Shown here one piece after another: positions 19,101 through 26,459 of a stretch of 64,000 nucleotides of DNA. A program made the position numbers and the translations under genes. The notes under the pieces are model-generated. The model did not search any database. It had not been told where the DNA came from and was given only the letters and a program-made list of their open reading frames with translations. Numbering within the stretch: position 1 is the first letter of the stretch; every line of letters begins with the position of its first letter. The stretch spans positions 3,162,001-3,226,000 of the forward strand of contig NZ_CP110615.1 of NCBI RefSeq assembly GCF_026153295.1. The letters are read 5' to 3'. Source of the stretch: Rhodococcus antarcticus. GTDB taxonomy: Bacteria > Actinomycetota > Actinomycetes > Mycobacteriales > Mycobacteriaceae.

Positions 19101-19330
19101 ACGAGTCGATCGAGCAGGTACGACCTTTGCTTTGACTCATCCGGCGACCCGGCCTTGACGACCTTCGCCAGTGAGTCCGGCTGGGTGTCGGAAAGCCAAC
19201 CGAAAACGTCCTCGGGGAAGAGCGCCCGCTCCCTGTCGTAACCCTTGGAGTGAGTCGAATAGAACCACCCATTGGCGGCCAGATGCTCGCATATTTCGGT
19301 TTCGAAGGGCTTCTCGTTGTAGTCGGCCAT
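16124..19330 (-). CDS. hsdR: Type I restriction enzyme, R subunit
   Basis: Translocase-nuclease subunit (1068 aa) of the HsdRMS complex, which pulls DNA past the bound complex and cuts unmodified DNA. The N-terminal nuclease has the Asp and Glu-x-Lys signature (DLALFVNG, then LELKT). Superfamily 2 helicase motifs follow: Walker A SAGSGKT, DEAH in IADEAHSSQ, motif III FTATP and a RecA-2 domain (FQTGFDQPLL). The helical C-terminus binds the methylase core. Its ATG overlaps the hsdS stop by one base, so the three genes form one operon in the order M-S-R. It looks intact. Confidence 0.95.
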   Translation of the reverse strand: MADYNEKPFETEICEHLAANGWFYSTHSKGYDRERALFPEDVFGWLSDTQPDSLAKVVKAGSPDESKQRSYLLDRLVKVLDTPVTNGGGTLNVLRNGFKQVSAKFEMAQFKPETTLNATDVDRYAKMRVRVVRQVYFSTADKRSVDLALFVNGLPVATLELKTDFTQSVNEAIAQYKTRLPRDPGGGEQPLFASGRRALVHFAVSNDEVWMTTKLDGPKTRFLPFNVGFDGGAGNPPAADGKSSSAYLWGRVLHRDSLLDILGKFMHTETTTSYDPITGKPSTRTALLFPRYHQWDAVTSLASAARIEGPGHRYLVQHSAGSGKTNSIAWAAHRLARLHDANNKKVFDSVIVVTDRNVLDAQLQDAIRQIDGGTGVVVAIDEDAVSKAASTSKGDITSKSGLLAKSLLDGRLIIVVTIQTFPYAMDTISKTKGLAHKKFAVIADEAHSSQTGSTANRLKEVLSAEELASLADGGEIDTEAVLAAEATARASSEHISYFAFTATPKAKTLELFGRKPGGTHGEDALPAPFHVYTMKQAIEEKYILDVLPGYQTYKTAFQIAVNATNGKVTAAGNGQEPQPDTDLVDESSAVKGLMKWVKLHPTNISQKVRIIVEHFRSNVEDLLEGHAKAMVVTDSRKAAVRYKIAIDKYIADHGYAMKTLVAFSGEVEDIGSGPDKFTESNMNPGLGGQDLRSAFAGDDYKVMLVANKFQTGFDQPLLCAMYVDKQLSGVTAVQTLSRLNRVYTTPNGVDKTQPFILDFVNDPEEVRKAFEPYYTDAFLETATDPNLVHDLSAKLDQAQIFTDDEVDAVVDIWVKGGKGAHNALTAGMAPAKQRFKTAYMSALTANGGSGDKAAVDVLDMFRKDVATFVRLYDFMSQIVDYADVELEKRSIFLRLLERLIRDTNWSSAIDLGDVTLLNVKQVDTGKHNLSLGDKKGLTGLTAAGSGTKTEPTMVAFAEVIDRLNDQFGDEEFSAGQKTSFVEMALNMMLENEVLFTQAAANTSTQFAESPDIKPELLTSVADGSGAQQKITDFFFSDSPNADKVIVSLAALYHATVQERVGEGVGHGR

Positions 19331-20598
19331 CAGGCGTACTGCGCTTCCCAGTCGGCGGGCGTCTTCGAGGAGGACAGTGCCCCAGCCGAACCCTCGTGCT
19401 TCCGTACGTCGATCTGACCGGTCACGGCCGCCGTGATGAGCGCCGACCGGCGTTCCTGGGATACCTCGATGAAGCGTTCCGCCTTGGCGATCAGGGTGTC
19501 GATCTTGGCTGTCTGCTCGTCGAGGTGGTCGGCAATTCGACGCTGCTCGGTCAGGGGCGGGAGGGGAATCTTCATAGTGCGGAACTTGCTCCCACTGAAG
19601 TTGTCGATAGTTGACCGAGAAGCACCGAGGGCAATCTGATCCTGGTGATGCCTAGATTGTGACCACCAAGCCACGTAGCGCGGCACACACAGATCGGTGC
19701 GAGTTCTGAAGCGCACCATGTAGCCCGCGAAAGCCATCACCTCGTCGGACTCATGGAGGTAGTTTGTCCCCAGCGATCCGGACCGCGTGAACAGAATATC
19801 GTTACGTCGCACGAGGGAGTCGCCGGCTTGTTCGACAGTGATTCGGCGCAGTGTGTGGATGTGGAGCGAGGCCATTCCGGACACGTCGGTTGTACGGATA
19901 TAGCGCGGCCAACCGACCTGGCCTTCGTCGGCCGAAAAGTCGACTCCGCTGGCTATTCCGCCGACCGATAGACCACCGAGGCTCCGCAGGCCACCTGTCT
20001 CCGGACCAATGGCCCGTCCAACCACCGCCGCGCGCCGCTCCCGCAGCGTCGCGATGAGCCGCCGCTGTTTGCTGATGAGCGCGTCGATCTTAGCGGTCTC
20101 GCGGTCGAGGTACTCGGCAATCGCGCTCTGCGCGGGGAGGGGTGGCGCTGGAATCGAGAACGCTCCTACCTTGTCGGCGGTGAAGTGGGGAATGGTCGAA
20201 ATGAAGCAGGCAACCTCGATCTGCCGCAACGCCAGCGCGGACTGAAGTGCGTAGTTTACAAACCGGCCGTCTGCGCGATTGTGACGAGGGCGCACCCGAA
20301 TAATAGAGTTCTGGAAACCCCAACCATCGTGGTCGCCCGTGATCACTGCAGATCGCCCATAGCCAGCACCGCCCTCGACGATGACCACGTCGCCATCGCG
20401 CAGATCGTGTAGACGCAGTTCCTGGGGGTCAAACCACATCGTCTTGTCATCGACGTCGATGAGCCTTCCAAGCGGCTGAACGTGCGCCGCGCGTAGATAG
20501 GGTGCTCGGACGTCGCCGATCGACTTCAACTCGGGCTGGATCATCTTCCCAAGGAAGACGGACCCGAGACGCCTTATCGGCAGTCGCGAGTAGATCAC
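19330..20598 (-). CDS. hsdS: Type I restriction enzyme, specificity (S) subunit
   Basis: DNA-recognition subunit (422 aa) that sets the target sequence for both methylation and cleavage. Two target-recognition domains (~residues 10-150 and 200-350) are each followed by a conserved helical spacer with similar sequence (AEYLDRETAKIDALISKQ and ADHLDEQTAKIDTLIAKA), the usual symmetric layout. It overlaps hsdM by 4 bp (ATGA). The recognition sequence cannot be read from the protein. Confidence 0.93.
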   Translation of the reverse strand: MIYSRLPIRRLGSVFLGKMIQPELKSIGDVRAPYLRAAHVQPLGRLIDVDDKTMWFDPQELRLHDLRDGDVVIVEGGAGYGRSAVITGDHDGWGFQNSIIRVRPRHNRADGRFVNYALQSALALRQIEVACFISTIPHFTADKVGAFSIPAPPLPAQSAIAEYLDRETAKIDALISKQRRLIATLRERRAAVVGRAIGPETGGLRSLGGLSVGGIASGVDFSADEGQVGWPRYIRTTDVSGMASLHIHTLRRITVEQAGDSLVRRNDILFTRSGSLGTNYLHESDEVMAFAGYMVRFRTRTDLCVPRYVAWWSQSRHHQDQIALGASRSTIDNFSGSKFRTMKIPLPPLTEQRRIADHLDEQTAKIDTLIAKAERFIEVSQERRSALITAAVTGQIDVRKHEGSAGALSSSKTPADWEAQYA

Positions 20599-22619
20599 GC
20601 CTCCACCTCCTGCAACAGCACCAGGATCTCTTTCACGAGTACGTCTAAATCCGTGTCGATCTCCTCCAGCGGACGGGGCGGAACGTACTTGTAGAAGTGC
20701 CTGTGGAAGGGGACCTCGTAGCCGGTCTTGGTCTTGGCGTGGTCGATCCAGGTGTCCGGTACGTGCGGCTTCACCTCGTAGTCGTAGTAGGCCTTGATGA
20801 CCTCGTCGCGGTGGTCCTCGCCGTGACGCGAGTTCCCCGTCTTCCCCGGCGGGGCCCAGCCGAACGGGATGTTTTCGGTGTCGCGCAACGAGGTATCGGG
20901 CTCCGCCTTGCCCTTGGCATCGAGACAGATTTCGGCGGTCTCGTCGCGCTCCGACAAGGCGAGCCAGAGCGCCTTAGAGGCTGGTGCGCCCAAGACCAGT
21001 CCGGCGTTCTTCAGGCAAGCCTTCAGGACCCCGAGGAAGACCGCGCGGTCTACGTAGCGCTTGGCGCCGGTCTCGGTTCCGAGGTCCTCCAGCACGCCGC
21101 GCAGCCGAGCGGCGTCAGTAGTCGCGAGTGGCCCCTTAGCCTCCTCCGCAAGAGCCACGGCAACTTCAATGCGCTCGGGACTGACTTCGAAGTTGAGCCG
21201 CAGCGGGCGTTCCACGGTCACCGTCCAGTAGCCGAAATCGGTGGTGAAGAAGACTCGACTATGTTCCGCTGCCTCTCGCTTCTGATCATCGAAGTCTCTG
21301 TAGAACTCCGCGATTCTCTTCCGGTCAGCCTCGGTGACCTCGCGGCTCTTGTCGCCGAGGTTCTTGCGCATCTTGGTGAAGAAGCCGGAGCCGTCGATCA
21401 ACTGGACCTTGCCGACCCGCGTGGGGCGCTTGGCGTTGTCGAGGATCCAGATGTAAGTCGAGATGCCGGTGTTGTAGAACATGTTCGTCGGCAGGGCCAC
21501 GATGGCGTCGACGAGGTCGTTCTCGAGCAGGTAGCGACGGATCTCGGACTCGCCGGACTCTGCACCGCCGTTAAATAGTGGAGAGCCGTTGAGCACGATC
21601 CCAGCCCGGCCCCCGCCTTCGTGCACGGGGCGCATCTTGTGTGCCAGGTGCGTCAGGAAGAGCATCTGCCCGTCGCCGATCTTCGGCAGCCCGGGGGCGA
21701 AGCGGCCGTGGACGCCGGTGGCGGCACGCTCGGCGGTGATAGCCTCGGTCGAGGCTTTCCAGTCCACGCCATAGGGCGGGTTGGACATGCAGTAGTCAAA
21801 GGTCTTCCCCGCGAACATGTCATCCGCCAATGTATCGCCGAGGCGAATGTTGGTGGCGTCCTGACCCTTGGCGATCATGTCCGACTTACAGATGGCGTAG
21901 GACTGGTCGTTGATCTCTTGGCCGAACATGACCAACCGTGCCTGCGGGTTCATCTCCAGCAAGCGCTCCTCGGCTACCGAGAGCATGCCGCCGGTACCCG
22001 CGGTGGGGTCGTAGACGGTGCGCACAATGGCGCCGGTCTCCAGTGCTTTGTCGTCCTCGGCGAAGAGGAGGTCGACGATGAGACGGATAGCGTCTCGCGG
22101 CGTGAAGTGTTCGCCTGCCTCCTCGTTGGATGCCTCGGCGAACTTGCGAATGAGTTCTTCGAAGAGGTCGCCCATCTCCGCGTTCGAGACGGTGTCGGGG
22201 TGCAGGTCGACCTCGGCGAACTGGCGGACGACCAGCAGGAGACGGCTCTTTTCAGCCAGCGTGGCGATCTCGGCCTCGAACTTGAAGCGCTCGAAGACGT
22301 CGATGTTGGGCGAGAACCGGCTGATGTAGTCGACGAGGTTTGAGGCGACGCTGTCGGGGTCGGCGACGATTCGGGCTAGGTCGAACTCGCTCGTGTTGTG
22401 GAAACTAAGTCCGCACTCCTTGCGGACCCTGGACGCCAGAAGGTTCGGGTTGTCGTACTTTCCGGCCAGGTCACGCATGGTGTCGCGTGACGGCTCCATC
22501 ACCGCGTCCAAGCGCCGAAGGATGGTCATCGGCAGGATGATGCTGCCGTACTGGTGCGGCTTGTAGACGCCGCGGAGTTGGTCGGCGATGCCCCACACGA
22601 AGTTGCCCAGGCTGCTCAT
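20595..22619 (-). CDS. hsdM: Type I restriction-modification N6-adenine methyltransferase
   Basis: Methylase subunit (674 aa) that protects host DNA. An N-terminal helical HsdM_N domain (~1-140) precedes the Rossmann methylase with FTPRDAIRLIVDLL, the SAM motif DPTAGTGGMLS and the catalytic NPPYG, which marks adenine N6 methylation. It is the first gene of the hsdMSR operon and divergent from the DUF3883 gene, with about 200 bp between the two starts for their promoters. Confidence 0.95.
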   Translation of the reverse strand: MSSLGNFVWGIADQLRGVYKPHQYGSIILPMTILRRLDAVMEPSRDTMRDLAGKYDNPNLLASRVRKECGLSFHNTSEFDLARIVADPDSVASNLVDYISRFSPNIDVFERFKFEAEIATLAEKSRLLLVVRQFAEVDLHPDTVSNAEMGDLFEELIRKFAEASNEEAGEHFTPRDAIRLIVDLLFAEDDKALETGAIVRTVYDPTAGTGGMLSVAEERLLEMNPQARLVMFGQEINDQSYAICKSDMIAKGQDATNIRLGDTLADDMFAGKTFDYCMSNPPYGVDWKASTEAITAERAATGVHGRFAPGLPKIGDGQMLFLTHLAHKMRPVHEGGGRAGIVLNGSPLFNGGAESGESEIRRYLLENDLVDAIVALPTNMFYNTGISTYIWILDNAKRPTRVGKVQLIDGSGFFTKMRKNLGDKSREVTEADRKRIAEFYRDFDDQKREAAEHSRVFFTTDFGYWTVTVERPLRLNFEVSPERIEVAVALAEEAKGPLATTDAARLRGVLEDLGTETGAKRYVDRAVFLGVLKACLKNAGLVLGAPASKALWLALSERDETAEICLDAKGKAEPDTSLRDTENIPFGWAPPGKTGNSRHGEDHRDEVIKAYYDYEVKPHVPDTWIDHAKTKTGYEVPFHRHFYKYVPPRPLEEIDTDLDVLVKEILVLLQEVEA

Positions 22620-22820
22620 GGTGCACTGTTCCCCTCAGATGATCTGTGTGCGCTGCGGCCGGACCGCGTGGTCCCGCGCCGCGGATGCTGTGCGCCCATC
22701 TTGCTTGAGGCGCGGTGTTCGCGGACCGTTCTGGGGTCAGGCGCGCTCCTTGTGCTGGCTACGGGAGTTCGTGGACCCCCTCACCTCGCCCGCAGGCCGC
22801 GACCCGGTAACACTGCGCCC

Positions 22821-23636
22821 ATGGTCCTGAACCTCCGGCTTGTCGACGTCCAGTACATCGAACCCGAGACGGATTCTCTTGGCCGCAGTTGGTACGGGTA
22901 CGACGAGTCCCGCAGCGATGTTGACCTGTGGGCGCAGAACCGCGGCCAGCACAGCCTGGAGGCTGCGAAGGTTGAGGCGGAGCGGTACGCCACCCTCTCC
23001 TACCGCGGTCGAGTCGTGGTGGTTGTCGCGCTGACGGGTTGGGAGCCGTCCGCGGATCTGCCGCGGGGCACCGTGAAGAAGGCCCTGATCGGTGACGTCC
23101 TCGGGCCAGGGGATAGTGCGTACGACGCGCTGCACGGCGCGGCGGTCCCACGGGACCGTGGGACGAAGTACCTCGTCGACGGCGATTACGGCGTGGACGG
23201 GCTCGAAGTCCTGGCGGGCAGGAGTGGTTCCACCGGGTCGTCTCAGGGGTGGCAGTCCGACCCCGTGCGTCGCAAGCAGGTCGAGGATGCGGCGCAGAAC
23301 CGGCTCATGGCCGAGTACCGCGCCGACGGCTGGACAGTCACCGACACCCGCTACGGGAACCCCTACGACGCGGTGGCGAGGCGGGCGGGGGAGGTGGTCT
23401 ACCTGGAAGCAAAAGGCACCCAGACTTCCGGGGGCGCTGTGCTGATCTCGGCTGGCGAGGTTGCCCACGCACGTCGATACCCTGGCCAGTGCGTCCTGGG
23501 GGTGCTCTCCGACATCGTGTTGAACCGGGACGGCAACGTGGATCCCACCAGCGGAACATTCTCGGTGTTGCCTTTCGCCCCACAAGACGAGGACCTCACG
23601 GCGATCGGGTACCGCTGGGACTTGCCGGCCTCGTAG
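22821..23636 (+). CDS. DUF3883 (NO VEIN C-terminal-like) domain protein
   Basis: A 271-aa protein. Residues ~145-240 match DUF3883: VEDAAQNRLMAEYRADGW, then GNPYDAVARR, VVYLEAKGT and SAGEVAHARRYP. The Asp and E-x-K-type residues suggest a PD-(D/E)XK nuclease-like fold often found in restriction loci. The N-terminal ~100 residues are not recognised. The ATG at 22821 was chosen because the frame upstream overlaps hsdM in the opposite direction. Standing divergent to hsdM, it is probably an accessory of the restriction locus or a separate defence gene. Confidence 0.75.
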   Translation: MVLNLRLVDVQYIEPETDSLGRSWYGYDESRSDVDLWAQNRGQHSLEAAKVEAERYATLSYRGRVVVVVALTGWEPSADLPRGTVKKALIGDVLGPGDSAYDALHGAAVPRDRGTKYLVDGDYGVDGLEVLAGRSGSTGSSQGWQSDPVRRKQVEDAAQNRLMAEYRADGWTVTDTRYGNPYDAVARRAGEVVYLEAKGTQTSGGAVLISAGEVAHARRYPGQCVLGVLSDIVLNRDGNVDPTSGTFSVLPFAPQDEDLTAIGYRWDLPAS

Positions 23637-23671
23637 CGGTACCCCGTCCCGCGACGTCACCTGGGTGCGAC

Positions 23672-23710
23672 GAAGCCCCCGTACCTCGGGGGGTTGAGTA
23701 CGAGGGCTTC
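23672..23710 (+). terminator. Hairpin behind the DUF3883 gene
   Basis: GAAGCCCCCGTAC (23672-23684) pairs with GTACGAGGGCTTC (23698-23710) with one mismatch and a 13-nt loop. There is no T-run. It starts 35 bp after the stop codon. Confidence 0.6.
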
Positions 23711-23894
23711 CCGAACCACGGTACGGGCAGTCTCGCCAGAAATGATAACGAGGGAGGAACTTGTTTCCTTGATTCCCCTGGTCGTGCACACTGCGGAGGT
23801 AGATTTCCAGCACGCCAGGCCGAAGGAGTCGGAACATGTCAGTGCATTGATGGCCGCGGAAGATTGAAAAGCGGCTGGGAGATTTGTTCGCGAG

Positions 23895-24182
23895 ATGTAC
23901 ACGACCGAACAAGAGCCAGATGTTCGACGGTGGCTTCGCGAGACGCTGTTACCACTGATGGATTACCGCCGTCGGGCGCATCTTCATGCCGTCGCCTCCG
24001 CTAGGCCGCAACCGCTTGTCCGAGAGCCCTCAGAGAGCGCTGTCTGCAGCACCTGCCGGCAAACATTCCAACGGCCGATGTCCACGCCCCGGCGCACTCG
24101 CTGCGATGGGTGCATTCCAGATAGCCAGCAGTCTGTCCACACGGTGTCGGACGGCTTGCCGGGGCAACGCCGCCGCACCTGA
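23895..24182 (+). CDS. Small zinc-ribbon-like protein
   Basis: A 95-aa protein of unknown function. The centre has CSTC and, 16 residues on, CDGC, a four-cysteine arrangement like a short treble-clef or zinc-ribbon finger with basic residues between. The N-terminus is an acidic/aromatic helix. The reading frame is plausible but there is no strong ribosome binding site. The 280 bp that follow, up to 24462, hold no gene I can support. Confidence 0.4.
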   Translation: MYTTEQEPDVRRWLRETLLPLMDYRRRAHLHAVASARPQPLVREPSESAVCSTCRQTFQRPMSTPRRTRCDGCIPDSQQSVHTVSDGLPGQRRRT

Positions 24183-24462
24183 CCTTCGGGCTCCTCGCGA
24201 CCAGGCACTCAGTACCACCCGGGTTGCGGGCGCACATCGCGGTCGCGAGGCTGCGGGGTCTGAGGCCGAGGGCTGACAAGCCGCACGAGCAGGACACCGA
24301 CCCGGACAGGTGAACGGTCCCGACCTGCTCGACCGTGTCCCCCTCGGCGTTCGCTGCTGCGGACTGTGGTTGGAGCAGTCAACCCCGGAACTCCGCCGAT
24401 CCGACGACGCCCGCCTCGGGTGAGGCTGCTCGCGGACGAGGGTCACGTGGCGTTAAGCACGG

Positions 24463-24930
24463 TCAGGGGCGCGGGAGTCGGTTCAGGACCTCGACGAACG
24501 GCCCGATCTTCTCTGCCAGCCTCGCCACCATGTCAGGCGTCTCGCCACCGACCGCGTAGGCAGCAGTGAGTTTCATCAGGGCTTCGAAGAGCACGGTCTC
24601 CAGTTCGTGTAGTTCGCGTAGGTCGGCTGCGTCCACCTGGATCCGGGTGGCACCCACGTAGCGCTGACGTCGTCGCCGGATGTTGTCGAACTGTGCGGCG
24701 CACTGGTCGCACAGGGGGGTGTTCCCGTCGACGTTCCGCTGGCAGGTGAGGCACCAGGATGCGAGCGAGTGGGGGTGGCGGCGCGGTTCCCGTTCCCCTG
24801 GGTCGAGAGGGACGCGTTCCATCGAGAGCGGACCGATGGGCTCGGGCCAGTACCGCGGGTCAACGGTCCGAAGGTCGTCGTAGCGGCGCCACAAGACGGG
24901 TGGACCGGGTTCCCCGCCCAGATCACTCAT
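24463..24930 (-). CDS. Small protein with CxxC zinc knuckle
   Basis: A 155-aa orphan protein. CLTC and CDQC (~residues 60-75) form a probable zinc knuckle; the C-terminal half is helical (ELHELETVLFEALMKLTAAY). I chose the ATG at 24930; an in-frame ATG at 24945 overlaps the palindrome described next. The palindrome lies 7-21 bp upstream of the chosen start, so autoregulation is possible if this or a nearby protein binds it. The gene is divergent from the recombinase-like operon. Confidence 0.55.
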   Translation of the reverse strand: MSDLGGEPGPPVLWRRYDDLRTVDPRYWPEPIGPLSMERVPLDPGEREPRRHPHSLASWCLTCQRNVDGNTPLCDQCAAQFDNIRRRRQRYVGATRIQVDAADLRELHELETVLFEALMKLTAAYAVGGETPDMVARLAEKIGPFVEVLNRLPRP

Positions 24931-24936
24931 GATCGT

Positions 24937-24951
24937 CGGACACATTGTCCG
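24937..24951. promoter_or_regulatory. Operator-like palindrome, copy 1 (CGGACA-N3-TGTCCG)
   Basis: CGGACACATTGTCCG, perfect 6-bp arms with a 3-bp spacer, lies just before the start of the CxxC protein gene. It shares both arms with copy 2 at 25038-25052. Confidence 0.6.
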
Positions 24952-24965
24952 GGGTGTACCAGCGT

Positions 24966-25316
24966 CCCCATTGGCCCTAGCATATGCCAGTAGTCCACAG
25001 TAACTAGCCGCGCGGGAGGTGATGCAAAGGGAAGGTTCGGACAGTCTGTCCGAACGTCTGCAGGTGGGTGCTTGACCCCGCCAATGACGTCCCTCGTGAA
25101 CACACCGGCCGAACGACTACCGATGACTGCGACCCGCCCGACTTTCCCTGTCGGCAGTACGGCTCGCGGTACTGACACCTGCTCCGCGTCGTGCGGGGCT
25201 GAGGCAGACCCGCCCCTGTGGTCGAGCGCTGCCACCACCTCGTCGCCGCGGCGCGCCTCCCTGCCGTCGGGTGTTGTCGGCATGCCTGGGGGCGGGGAGC
25301 AGGGGGAGGCCGGGTC
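24966..25316. other. Divergent control region of the right-edge module
   Basis: About 350 bp without a supportable gene, between the CxxC protein gene and the recombinase-like gene. It contains operator copy 2 (25038-25052) and ends with a strong ribosome binding site, AGGGGGAGG, before the GTG at 25317. Confidence 0.6.
25038..25052. promoter_or_regulatory. Operator-like palindrome, copy 2 (CGGACA-N3-TGTCCG)
   Basis: CGGACAGTCTGTCCG sits inside a longer perfect palindrome with 10-bp arms (25035-25055). It is 101 bp from copy 1, between the two divergent genes. Confidence 0.65.
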
Positions 25317-26459
25317 GTGGCTGAGTGTCCCCCTGGCGACCCGGCTGTCCTGGAGGAATACCGTATCTGGCCGTCGCAGTGGTGGGCCGAGCACGAGTGC
25401 GCGAACCGGCGACGTTGTCCTCATCGGCTCCCCCTTCCTGCGTGGTGGGTTCTGATGGCGAAGAAGGGTGTGCCGTTCGACCCGGACTGCGCCGTCGCGA
25501 TGCAGAAGGCGCTTGATCGCATACGAACCTACAAGGGCAGCAGCCCTGTTCTCGACCCTCAGTCTGCGTTCGTAGTACAGCAGATTGTCCTCGATGCGTT
25601 GGTGTGCGCACCGCAGCCCGTGACCCGCGCCTGGGTGTCGTTCAGCCTCGCGGTGACGGGTCGGCTCGTGGAGTGGGCGCGGACTGTCGGTGAGGACGTC
25701 GTGGCGGAGCACCTGCTGTCCGCGCAAACGCGGCGGCGGTTCCTGCACCTGGGGTGCGGCGATTACACCGACGGGACCCGCCGGAACTACAGGTCCCGGA
25801 TCGACCTGATAGCGAACGCCCAAGCCGGGGTCGTCCCGACGGCGACCGCGATCGGCCTTCGGCAGAACAACCTGCCGGTGGAGCCGATCTCCGACTATGA
25901 CGTGGCGACGTTGTGGGTGTGGGCTCAGGGTGCCAAGACCAGCATGCAGCGCGAGAAGATGGCCGCTGCTCTCGTTCTGGGGCTGGGGTGCGGGCTGACG
26001 TCCGCGGAGATCGCGGGGATCACGGCAGGTGATGTCCTGATCGACGAGCACGGAGCGCATGTCTCCGTCGTCAAGCGGGACCCTCAGAACACGATCACGG
26101 GGACACGGGTCGTGACGTGTCGCGCGGTGTGGGAGCCCCGACTCATCGCCCTGGTCAGCGGCTCGTTGTCGCCTGCGCACACCCTGTTCCGCCCCTGCCA
26201 CACCGTGCCCTTGTCTGCTCGGAACGTGCAGGCCGCCACGGCCGACGTCCAGCACGCCAACCGTCCGCCGGTGTGGTTCTCCCCGCAGACGCTGCGGGTG
26301 ACGTGGCTCGTCGCGCACCTCACCGCGGGCACGCCCCTGCCGATCCTCATGGCGGCGTACGGGGTGAAGTCGATCGAGGCGATCGAGGCGTACCTCGTGT
26401 TCGTCCCAACCCCGGACCCGGCTCAACGCGCCCAAACCCTTCGTGGTGGCGTCGCATGA
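25317..26459 (+). CDS. Tyrosine-recombinase-like protein lacking key catalytic residues
   Basis: A 380-aa protein whose C-terminal half (~200-360) follows the phage-integrase fold: LVLGLGCGLTSAEIAGIT where active enzymes have GLRxsEL (Arg replaced), QTLRVT where HxLRHT is expected (first His replaced, second Arg kept), GVKS where GHSS is expected (His lost), and AYLVF at the tyrosine. An N-terminal Cys/His cluster (CANRRRCPH) precedes a core-binding helical domain. The GTG at 25317 has an excellent AGGGGGAGG seven bases upstream. The stop overlaps the next gene by 4 bp (ATGA), so the two are co-translated. It may be a DNA-binding partner rather than an active recombinase. Confidence 0.75.
   Translation: MAECPPGDPAVLEEYRIWPSQWWAEHECANRRRCPHRLPLPAWWVLMAKKGVPFDPDCAVAMQKALDRIRTYKGSSPVLDPQSAFVVQQIVLDALVCAPQPVTRAWVSFSLAVTGRLVEWARTVGEDVVAEHLLSAQTRRRFLHLGCGDYTDGTRRNYRSRIDLIANAQAGVVPTATAIGLRQNNLPVEPISDYDVATLWVWAQGAKTSMQREKMAAALVLGLGCGLTSAEIAGITAGDVLIDEHGAHVSVVKRDPQNTITGTRVVTCRAVWEPRLIALVSGSLSPAHTLFRPCHTVPLSARNVQAATADVQHANRPPVWFSPQTLRVTWLVAHLTAGTPLPILMAAYGVKSIEAIEAYLVFVPTPDPAQRAQTLRGGVA

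Noticed and set aside
24183-24462. Small frames between the two zinc-knuckle genes
   Set aside because: All are short, overlap on both strands and lack ribosome binding sites or conserved-looking segments.
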